A DNA stretch of 5,139 nucleotides from an uncultured Coriobacteriaceae bacterium (lineage in GTDB: Bacteria > Actinomycetota > Coriobacteriia > Coriobacteriales > Atopobiaceae), in contig CACXFF010000008.1 in assembly GCA_902766805.1 (NCBI GenBank), positions 1-5,139 of the forward strand, given 5' to 3'. Positions 1-5,139 of this stretch are shown piece by piece. The translations under genes and the position numbers were made by a program. Below the pieces are notes generated by a model that ran no database searches, had not been told where the DNA came from, and saw nothing but the letters and a program-made list of their open reading frames with translations. Each line of letters begins with the position of its first letter. The stretch's first letter is position 1.

Positions 1-320
1 CGCTTTGGCCGTTTGGGTGCGCCTGGCCTGGTACGCAAACGTGACTTTGGCCGTTTGGGTACGCCTGGCCTGGTACGCAAACGTCGCTTTCGTCGTTTGA
101 GTACGCCCAACCGGGTACGCAAACGTTGCTTTGGCCGTTTGGGGACGCCCCGCCGGGTACCCAAACGCACTTTTCGCCGTTTGGGGACACCCCGCCGGGT
201 ACCCAAACGCACTTTTCGCCGTTTGGGGACACCCCACCAGGTACTCAAACGCTCTTTCTGCCGTTTGAGTGCAGCTGGCCGGGTACGCAAACGCACCTTT
301 CGCCGTTTGCGTACCCGGTC
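1..320. repeat. Tandem array of 42-bp palindromic repeats
   Basis: Seven full copies and one half copy occur at an exact 42-bp period, starting at 10, 52, 94, 136, 178, 220, 262 and 304. Each copy is a 32-bp imperfect palindrome, with left arm CGTTTGnGkrC and right arm GTACnCAAACG around a variable GC-rich centre, followed by a 10-bp spacer. The spacers are themselves related (roughly nnCTTTnGC; CACTTTTCGC occurs twice). Positions 1-9 match the end of a spacer, so the array continues to the left of the window. The eighth copy keeps only its left arm (304-320). Because 42 is divisible by 3, long frames stay open through it, giving a 14-residue Arg-rich repeat in one frame and a GTQT-containing repeat in another. 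I do not consider these coding. The 10-bp related spacers rule out a normal CRISPR. Function is unknown; a structured RNA, a protein-binding array or a neutral repeat are all possible. Confidence 0.9.
277..320. repeat. Terminal hairpin of the repeat array
   Basis: The right arm of the seventh copy (277-293) and the lone left arm of the eighth copy (304-320) are reverse complements over 17 bp, with one G-T wobble, around a 10-nt loop CACCTTTCGC. This is the strongest stem in the array and lies exactly at its right border. No T-run follows on the + strand, so it is not a canonical intrinsic terminator, although it could stop or protect a transcript arriving from the left. Positions 321-503, between it and the next gene, hold nothing recognisable except the downstream gene's ribosome binding site. 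Confidence 0.7.
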
Positions 321-503
321 GTGGCGCGCGTGGCCCCATAGCCTCCTCACAAGCTGCCCATCCCTTCTGCACATCCATCGTGTAGGATTCCCGCCCATAG
401 CCCTGCTCCTTGGGGCTCTGCTGCGTGCCATCTCGCAGTACCGTGCACTGCCAACGGACTACCAACGCACCACCCCTGCACCACGGAATCGACGGGAGGA
501 ACC

Positions 504-1472
504 ATGAATCGCATCACCAAAGCCTTTGCCCTGGTCGTCGCGCTGCTCTGTGCGCTGGCTGTCGCGCTGCCGCGTCCCGCGCTCGCTGCCGCCAACCCCT
601 GGACCGTGACCTTGGGCGCCGACCTCAACGCCGAGCAGCGTGCCACTGTGCTCAAGTTCTTCGGCCTCACCGAAGCCGACCTGGCCTCGCGCAACGTGAT
701 CACCGTGACCAACGCCGACGAGCGTCGCTACCTTGAGGGCCAGCTGCCCAGCGAAGTCATCGGCGACAAGACTTGGAGCTGCAGCTACATCCAACAGTTG
801 GACCGCGGCGGCATCCGCGTGGAGACCGCCAACCTCACCTACGTGACCAAAAACACCCTGTACAACGCCCTGCAGACGGCCGGCATTGAGCACTGCAACC
901 TAGTGGTCACCGCGCCGTTCCCCGTCTCGGGCACCGGTGCGCTCACTGGTATCTTCATGGCCTACGAGCAGAACGGCGTCACGCTGGAGGAGACCAAGAA
1001 AAGGATCGCGACCGAGGAGCTTGTGGAGACGGCTCAGTTGGAGCAGACCTACGGCACGGGCGTGGTGGAGCTGGTCTCCGACGTGAAGAACCAAGTCGTG
1101 CAGGCCACGCAGAACCTCAGCGATGACCAGATCCGTGAGCTCATCCGCGGCGCGGCCGCCACGCGCGGCATCGCGCTGAGCGACGCCGACCTGGACACCA
1201 TCATGAACATCCTCAAGCAAATCCAGAACCTGGACTACAACCTGGACGCGTTCTCCAACACGCTCGAGCAGCTCAACCAGCTGGTCAACCAGGCTACGGG
1301 CGCGGCCGGCCAGGCCTCGGACTTCTTCGGGGCCATCGGCTCGTTCTTCCAGGGGATCGTCGACTGGTTTGTGCAGCTCTTCGGCGGCACCCCGCAGAAC
1401 GTGGCATCGCAGGCCAACGAGTTCTTCAACAACCTCAACACCAACGTCTTCCAGCTCGACGGCGCCAAGTAA
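504..1472 (+). CDS. Exported DUF1002 (YpuA-like) protein
   Basis: The product is 322 aa. The N-terminus is a signal peptide: Lys/Arg near the start, a hydrophobic core at about residues 7-22, and an AxA site at 26-28, so cleavage after Ala28 is likely and the protein should be exported. Residues about 33-160 match the DUF1002/YpuA family: VTLGADLN (35-42), ITVTNADE (66-73), a lone VTK (114-116) and the hallmark APFPVSGTGALTG (137-149). Residues about 160-260 are charged and helical. The C-terminal 60 residues include an aromatic, amphipathic stretch near 280-300 that might touch a membrane. Cys93 and Cys131 are the only cysteines in the mature part and could form a disulphide. The start is supported by GGGAGGA at 494-500 just before the ATG. 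The family has no established biochemical function, so none is assigned. The gene stands alone, is followed by a terminator, and converges on the LysR gene. Confidence 0.9.
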   Translation: MNRITKAFALVVALLCALAVALPRPALAAANPWTVTLGADLNAEQRATVLKFFGLTEADLASRNVITVTNADERRYLEGQLPSEVIGDKTWSCSYIQQLDRGGIRVETANLTYVTKNTLYNALQTAGIEHCNLVVTAPFPVSGTGALTGIFMAYEQNGVTLEETKKRIATEELVETAQLEQTYGTGVVELVSDVKNQVVQATQNLSDDQIRELIRGAAATRGIALSDADLDTIMNILKQIQNLDYNLDAFSNTLEQLNQLVNQATGAAGQASDFFGAIGSFFQGIVDWFVQLFGGTPQNVASQANEFFNNLNTNVFQLDGAK

Positions 1473-1500
1473 CCGCCCGTCCTACGCCCGCAAGACGCCG

Positions 1501-1535
1501 ACGCGCCCGCGAGGACCAGCCCGCGGGCGCGTTTC
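1501..1535 (+). terminator. Intrinsic terminator of the DUF1002 gene
   Basis: A perfect 11-bp, almost all-GC stem pairs 1501-1511 (ACGCGCCCGCG) with 1522-1532 (CGCGGGCGCGT) around a 10-nt loop, and the short T-run TTT (1532-1534) follows. It begins 28 bp after the stop codon at 1472. The T-tract is weak, but the stem is very strong and well placed. Confidence 0.75.
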
Positions 1536-1660
1536 TGTGGCAATGCGTCGCACATCTGGTCTCGCCCGCGCCCAAGCAGCCCGCCGCGATCGCCTCGCAC
1601 CGCTTGCGCGCTCCGTCGCGCGCCCGCAATGCCGGGGGCGCTGCCCCTGCGGACGAATTA
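1536..1660. other. Convergent intergenic spacer, no gene seen
   Basis: This is the left part of the 412-bp gap between the convergent DUF1002 and LysR genes. It is very GC-rich with small local inverted repeats: GCGCGC at 1606-1611 pairs with 1618-1623 around a 6-nt loop, and GGGGC-GCT-GCCCC lies near 1634-1647. No ribosome binding site precedes any plausible start. The open frames crossing here run through GC-rich sequence and the adjoining inverted repeat and have no recognisable protein content. Positions 1816-1884, right of the inverted repeat, likewise show nothing identifiable. Confidence 0.6.
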
Positions 1661-1815
1661 GTTTGCACTCGGCAGGAGCTTGTAGCTCGCCAACTGGGCT
1701 TTTGCAAAAACAAGGAGATCGAGTGCAAAGTAGCTATTTTAGCTACCTTGCACTCGATCTCGCACATTTTGCAAAAGCCCAGTTGGCGAGCTACAGGGCG
1801 AGCTCGAGTGCAAAC
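1661..1815. repeat. 155-bp long inverted repeat, MITE-like
   Basis: The element is nearly a complete palindrome. Outer 10-bp ends GTTTGCACTC (1661-1670) and GAGTGCAAAC (1806-1815) are perfect inverted repeats. Inside an unpaired 11-nt bulge on each side is a perfect 28-bp arm pair (1682-1709 with 1767-1794), then a 5x5 internal loop, a 14-bp arm pair (1715-1728 with 1748-1761), and a 6-bp pair (1730-1735 with 1741-1746) closing on the loop ATTTT (1736-1740). The octamer TTGCACTC or its complement occurs four times, at 1663, 1721, 1748 and 1806. TA flanks the element on both sides (1659-1660 and 1816-1817), as expected for a TA target-site duplication of the IS630/Tc1-mariner type. The palindrome makes both strands encode nearly the same peptide, which explains the apparent ORFs here. 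Alternatives are a bidirectional terminator for the convergent genes or a structured RNA. The structure is certain; the mobile-element reading is inference. Confidence 0.8.
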
Positions 1816-1884
1816 TATTCTCGCGATGCGCGCCACCTTCGCGCCCCGTGCGACCGTTCCGCTCCGCGCCACTCCGCGCACGGC

Positions 1885-2823
1885 TCACGCACGGCTGCCG
1901 TACAGCTCCTCCAGGACCCCCGCGAACGCCTCGATCACGCTCCATACGTGACGTTCGGCACGCCAAGCCACGTGGATGGGTATGTATGCCTCGGGCCCCA
2001 GGTCGATTACGCGCATGCCCTCCGGCGCGTCCGATCCCAACATGGTGGGAATGAGCACCTGCGGCGTGAAGCAGGCTCCCTCGCCACGCGCGGCGAGGTC
2101 GATGAGGGTTTCGGTGTTGGTCGAGAGCACGCGCACCCACGGGTTCACGTCCGAGCGGCGCAGCAGCGCGCGTGACAGGTCGCCCGGCTCGTCGCCTTCG
2201 CCGAGCAGCATGAACGGGCATTGAGCCAACGGGGCCAAGCTGCCCGAACGCTCCACCTCGGCCACGGCGCGCGCGGACTCTTCGTCATTGCCGAATACCT
2301 CGCGCAACAGGTCATCGTGCGCGATCAGCACGATGCGCTCCTGGTAGAGCTCACGTACGGTGAGGCCTGGGGTTCCGGGCGGCACGCTCGCGACCACCAT
2401 GTCCACGCGGCCTTCGCGCAGGCGTTCCATCAAGCCGCGGTTCTCGTCTTCTTGCAGCATGACGTTGACCTGGGGTTTTATCGTCCGGAAGACCTCGAGC
2501 GCCCGTGGCAGCAGGGTGTGCCCGCGCGTGGCCGCCGTGCCAATCGCGAGCAGGCCGCGCGCGTCGCCGGCGATGTCTGCGAACTCCTGGTTCATCACGC
2601 GTCGCTCGGCTTGGAAGCGCCGTGCGTAGTCGAGGAACACTTGGCCAGCATAGGTGAGGGTGAGCGGCACGTGGCGGTTGACCAAGCGCACGCCCAGCTC
2701 GCGCTCCACGCCGGCGATGTGGGCGGAGAGCGTCTGTTGGGTGACGGCCAGGCGCTCGGCCGCGCGGGTGAAGCTGCGCTCCTCGGCCAACGCCACGAAA
2801 TAGTCCATGGTGGAGAAGTTCAT
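1885..2823 (-). CDS. LysR-type transcriptional regulator
   Basis: The product is 312 aa, a normal LysR-family length. Residues 1-60 form the winged helix-turn-helix: MDYFVALAEERSFTRAAERL (6-25) followed by VTQQTLSAHIAGVERELG (27-44), with the usual wing region around LVNRHVPLTLTYAG (47-60). A linker helix follows to about residue 89. The periplasmic-binding-like effector domain starts near Leu91 with AIGTAATRG (93-101) and runs to the C-terminus. The start is set by GGAGGA (complement of 2829-2834), five bases before the ATG. Members of this family bind DNA as tetramers and respond to a small ligand; the ligand here cannot be read from sequence. The gene is divergent from the NhaC-family antiporter with a 230-bp gap, the classic LysR-target arrangement, so control of that transporter and autoregulation are likely. 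It converges on the DUF1002 gene. Confidence 0.95.
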   Translation of the reverse strand: MNFSTMDYFVALAEERSFTRAAERLAVTQQTLSAHIAGVERELGVRLVNRHVPLTLTYAGQVFLDYARRFQAERRVMNQEFADIAGDARGLLAIGTAATRGHTLLPRALEVFRTIKPQVNVMLQEDENRGLMERLREGRVDMVVASVPPGTPGLTVRELYQERIVLIAHDDLLREVFGNDEESARAVAEVERSGSLAPLAQCPFMLLGEGDEPGDLSRALLRRSDVNPWVRVLSTNTETLIDLAARGEGACFTPQVLIPTMLGSDAPEGMRVIDLGPEAYIPIHVAWRAERHVWSVIEAFAGVLEELYGSRA

Positions 2824-2889
2824 CCGGTTCCTCCGCGTCTCTCGCGCACGTCCAGCTCATGCCGATCTGTCATGTAGCGCGCGATGGTC

Positions 2890-2920
2890 CTCTGCACGTG
2901 CTCGTTCCGCACGTGCAGAG
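2890..2920. promoter_or_regulatory. Perfect 12-bp inverted repeat, candidate operator
   Basis: CTCTGCACGTGC (2890-2901) and GCACGTGCAGAG (2909-2920) are perfect inverted repeats around the 7-nt loop TCGTTCC. Each arm also contains the self-palindrome GCACGTGC (2894-2901 and 2909-2916), so the site can be read as two 8-bp operators 15 bp apart. It lies 67 bp upstream of the LysR start, in its probable leader. No T-run follows on either strand, which argues against a terminator. The binding protein is unknown; the LysR product is a candidate, but the spacing is not that of a typical T-N11-A box. Confidence 0.5.
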
Positions 2921-2940
2921 TGCCCTTGGCTGCCTTCCTG

Positions 2941-3011
2941 ACATCACAAGAATTAATGGTAATACATTCCAGCAAAAACAGTTGGACTATGTATCCCGCA
3001 GGCCGTAGGCT
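2941..3011. promoter_or_regulatory. A+T-rich divergent promoter/operator region
   Basis: This patch is clearly more A+T-rich than its surroundings and sits between the divergent LysR and antiporter genes. Possible LysR sites are AATG-N6-CATT (2955-2968) and the wider inverted pair ATACAT (2962-2967) and ATGTAT (2989-2994). A weak candidate + strand promoter for the antiporter is TTGGAC (2982-2987), an 18-bp spacer and TAGGCT (3006-3011), leaving a 5' leader of about 35 bases. I found no convincing -35/-10 pair for the LysR gene on the - strand. All assignments here are by eye. Confidence 0.35.
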
Positions 3012-3053
3012 AATGAACGTCGAAATCGTTCCGTAACACCGAAGGATCGCCCC

Positions 3054-4433
3054 ATGCTCGAAACCGCTGCCCTCCTCCTTTTCGTCGCCGTGCTCGTCAC
3101 GGGCGTTGTGATGCAGTTCCCGCTGGTTCTGCTGCTCATCGTGGGCTGGTTCATCTTCTTTGACTACGGCCTGGTGCGTGGGTTTGGCATGGGCGAGCTT
3201 GTGCGCATGTCGCTTGCGGGCGTGCGCTCTGTGGGCAGCGTCCTGCTGCTCTTTGCGATCATCGGATCGCTGACCGCGGCGTGGCGTGCCAGCGGCACCA
3301 TCCCTGCAATCACCTGCTGGTCGGCGCAGCTGGTGGGCCCGCGCAGCGTGGTCCCCGCCTCCTTCGTGCTGACCGCAGCGATGTCGATGCTGGTGGGCAG
3401 CTCGTTCGCTGCGTCGGCTACGGTCGGCGTCATCTGCATGGTCATCGGCAACGCGCTCGGTGCCAACCCTGTCCTGCTGGGCGGTGCCATCATTTCCGGT
3501 GCGTTCTTTGGTGATCGCTGCAGCCCCATGAGCTCTAGTGCCGTGCTTGTGGCTCAGATCACTCAGACCGACGTGTTCCGCAACGTGGGCCGTATGGTGC
3601 GCAGCGCTGCGGTGCCCACGCTGTTGGCCCTGATCCTGTACCTCGTGTTCGGCGCGGTGTCGGCGCCCGGAGGCAGCGTGCCCAACTTTGCCCGCGACTT
3701 CGCCAAGAGCTTCGTGCTGGCTCCCTACGTCGTGGCGCCCACGCTGGTGATCCTCGTGCTGTCGCTCGCCAAGGTGGACGTGCGCATCACGATGCTTGCG
3801 AGCCTGTCCACCGCGCTGGTGCTGTGCGTGGGCGTGCAGGGCGTCAAGCTCGCCGAGCTTCCGCGCATCCTGCTCTGGGGCTATCACACCACGAACGAGC
3901 ACATCGCCCACATGGTGGACGGCGGCGGCATCATGAGCATGGCCGAGGTCGCTGCCATCGTCGCGATCGCTTCCACCTACTCGGGCATCTTCGAGGGAAC
4001 CAACCTGCTCATGGGCCTGCGCGACCAGGTGATCGAGCTGTCCCATCGCACCACGCCTTTTGTGGGCGTCCTGCTCACGAGCTTGGCGACGACCTTCGTG
4101 GCCTGCGACCAGGTTGTGGCCATCATGCTCACGCGTCAACTCTGCGACGGCGTGGAGCACGGCGGCGAGGGGTTGGCGCTCGATTTGGAGAACAGCGCCG
4201 TGGTGGTGCCCGCGCTCGTGCCGTGGAGCACCTCCTGCGTGGGCATCGTGGCTTTTGTGGGCATGCCCACCTCCAGCATCGCGTGTGCCTTCCTCCCGCT
4301 ATTCATTCCGCTGTGGACTCTGGCCACGTCGCTGTGGATGCAGCGCCACGCAGACTTCGTCGATACGCCTGCCGGCCGTCTGCAGGGCTTCAACGCCGAA
4401 GACGACGTTCGACGCTGGGTCGCCGCCGCGTAA
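3054..4433 (+). CDS. NhaC-family Na+/H+ antiporter-like transporter
   Basis: The product is 459 aa, in the usual NhaC range, and strongly hydrophobic, with roughly 10-12 membrane segments (for example about 3-20, 23-38, 58-75 and 98-120) and a short hydrophilic C-terminal tail after about residue 430. NhaC-like signatures are present in order: FGDRCSPMSSSA (152-163), GGGIMSM (290-296), ACDQ (350-353), and LENSAVVVP (378-386) running into LVPWSTSC (388-395). The family exchanges Na+ for H+ or, in MleN-type members, couples Na+/H+ to malate and lactate exchange at the cytoplasmic membrane. Substrate cannot be decided here. In the first motif the acidic residue usual after SPLS in NhaC (SDTT) appears to be Ser, hinting at a divergent subgroup. 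The ATG is preceded by GAAGGA (3041-3046) with a 7-base spacer. It is divergent from the LysR gene, its likely regulator. No clear terminator follows. Confidence 0.88.
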   Translation: MLETAALLLFVAVLVTGVVMQFPLVLLLIVGWFIFFDYGLVRGFGMGELVRMSLAGVRSVGSVLLLFAIIGSLTAAWRASGTIPAITCWSAQLVGPRSVVPASFVLTAAMSMLVGSSFAASATVGVICMVIGNALGANPVLLGGAIISGAFFGDRCSPMSSSAVLVAQITQTDVFRNVGRMVRSAAVPTLLALILYLVFGAVSAPGGSVPNFARDFAKSFVLAPYVVAPTLVILVLSLAKVDVRITMLASLSTALVLCVGVQGVKLAELPRILLWGYHTTNEHIAHMVDGGGIMSMAEVAAIVAIASTYSGIFEGTNLLMGLRDQVIELSHRTTPFVGVLLTSLATTFVACDQVVAIMLTRQLCDGVEHGGEGLALDLENSAVVVPALVPWSTSCVGIVAFVGMPTSSIACAFLPLFIPLWTLATSLWMQRHADFVDTPAGRLQGFNAEDDVRRWVAAA

Positions 4434-4562
4434 CAGCGCCTCCTCCGCCCCGCATGGCAAGGGCTACCGCGCGCACCCCAAACGTGGAGGGAATGTGGAG
4501 CGTGCTCGCCGTTCACCCGCCGCGTGTATCCAACCTGTGCACATTCGTGCCGTTTCGTGCCT

Positions 4563-4618
4563 GTTCAGCGCTCAATCAGACATACTGAACGCGTGTGCGC
4601 CGCTGCACCGTGCGGCGC
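4563..4618. promoter_or_regulatory. Inverted repeats upstream of adhE
   Basis: The 273-bp gap between the antiporter and adhE contains two dyads. GTTCAG (4563-4568) and CTGAAC (4585-4590) are separated by 16 bp and could be an operator. GCGCCGC (4597-4603) and GCGGCGC (4612-4618) form a 7-bp GC stem with an 8-nt loop, with no T-run after it. CATACT (4581-4586) could be a -10 element, but no good -35 is placed correctly. No clear Rex-type site (TTGTGAA-like dyad) is seen, although Rex often controls adhE in anaerobes. Confidence 0.3.
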
Positions 4619-4706
4619 CTGACGCACGGCCCTTCGCGGGGCGCGCCTTGCCGCCTCGAAGGTATTCGTTGTTCTTTGGTTCGTATAGCCTAGAGGAGGA
4701 GTGAGC

Positions 4707-5139
4707 ATGTCCGAAAAGCAGGAAGCTCAGGCGCCGGCCACTGACCTGCCGGCCATCATCGTGCGCAGCGACGACGAACTGCTGCCCAAGCTCGCCGAGA
4801 TGCGTGCAGCGCAGGAGAAGTTCGCGACCTACACCCAAGAGCAGGTCGACGAGATCTTCTACCAGGCGGCGCTCGCTGCCAACAAGGCCCGTATCCCCCT
4901 GGCCGAGATGGCCGTGGAGGAGACCGGCATGGGCCTCGTGGAGGACAAGGTCATCAAGAACCACTATGCCTCCGAGTACATCTACAACAAGTACAAGACG
5001 ATGAAGACCGCCGGCGTGATCGACTATGACCCGGTCTATGGCATGACCAAGATCGCCGAGCCCATCGGTGTGGTTGCCGCCGTTATCCCCACGACCAACC
5101 CCACCTCCACGGCCATCTTCAAGTGCCTCATCGCGCTCA
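4707..5139 (+). CDS. adhE: Aldehyde-alcohol dehydrogenase AdhE, N-terminal part
   Basis: The frame is open from the ATG to the right edge, giving the first 144 residues; the rest lies outside the window. The sequence closely follows the N-terminal acetylating aldehyde dehydrogenase domain of AdhE: FATYTQEQVDEIF (39-51), ARIPLAEMAVEETGMG (61-76), VEDKVIKNHYASEYIYNKY (78-96) and IAEPIGVVAAVIPTTNPTST (116-135), the last being in the NAD-binding core. The catalytic Cys and the iron-dependent alcohol dehydrogenase half would lie further downstream. The full enzyme converts acetyl-CoA to acetaldehyde and then ethanol in the cytoplasm, recycling NADH in fermentation. The N-terminus is about 16 residues longer than in E. 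coli AdhE. The start is well supported by AGGAGG (4694-4699) seven bases upstream. A single-domain acetaldehyde dehydrogenase cannot be excluded because the 3' end is missing. Confidence 0.9.
   Translation, partial: MSEKQEAQAPATDLPAIIVRSDDELLPKLAEMRAAQEKFATYTQEQVDEIFYQAALAANKARIPLAEMAVEETGMGLVEDKVIKNHYASEYIYNKYKTMKTAGVIDYDPVYGMTKIAEPIGVVAAVIPTTNPTSTAIFKCLIAL

Noticed and set aside
1..320. CRISPR array
   Set aside because: The gaps between the palindromes are only 10 bp and are related to each other, and the palindromes vary between copies. True CRISPR spacers are longer and unique, and no cas gene is present.
126..341. Small protein with a GTQTHFSP-type 14-residue repeat
   Set aside because: It is one of several frames kept open by the 42-bp period, has no ribosome binding site, and variation follows hairpin arms rather than codon positions.
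1435..1951. Two overlapping ORFs on opposite strands with nearly the same peptide (LGFCK...IECKVA)
   Set aside because: The similarity is produced by the long palindrome at 1661-1815 being read from both strands, and neither has a convincing start.
2820..4160. 446-codon frame on the - strand opposite the antiporter gene
   Set aside because: The product is rich in His, Arg, Asp and Gln, typical of an antisense shadow of a GC-rich gene, and the + strand encodes a clear membrane transporter.
4475..4484. Lone ACCCCAAACG resembling an arm of the 42-bp array
   Set aside because: A single short match with no partner arm or spacer nearby is easily due to chance.
4669..4689. TTGTTC and TATAGC as a promoter directly before adhE
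   Set aside because: The spacing is only 9 bp, and the start site would fall on the ribosome binding site.

Overview
The window is GC-rich, with strong GGAGG-type ribosome binding sites and mostly C/G third codon positions. A secreted DUF1002 protein, an NhaC-family antiporter and an AdhE-type fermentative dehydrogenase together suggest an anaerobic, fermentative, high-GC bacterium. A Coriobacteriia actinobacterium (Olsenella/Collinsella-like) is my best guess. This is inferred from gene content and style; there is no rRNA or other marker in the window.

Layout. Positions 1-320 hold a tandem array of palindromic repeats with an exact 42-bp period; it runs off the left edge. After a short unremarkable gap, 504-1472 (+) encodes an exported DUF1002 protein, followed by a strong stem-loop terminator at 1501-1535. 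The convergent intergenic region 1473-1884 also contains a 155-bp long inverted repeat (1661-1815), flanked by TA on both sides and resembling a small non-autonomous transposon (MITE-like). A LysR-type regulator (1885-2823, -) is divergent from an NhaC-family antiporter (3054-4433, +). The 230-bp region between them carries a perfect 12-bp inverted repeat and an A+T-rich patch, and is the likely shared control region. Position 4707 starts an AdhE-type aldehyde-alcohol dehydrogenase, which is cut by the right edge after 144 codons.

How the parts work together. The regulator and antiporter form a typical divergent LysR-target pair, so the regulator most likely controls the antiporter and itself. 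The DUF1002 gene and adhE look like separate transcription units. No complete novel multi-gene system is visible. The least explained content is non-coding: the 42-bp hairpin array and the 155-bp inverted repeat.
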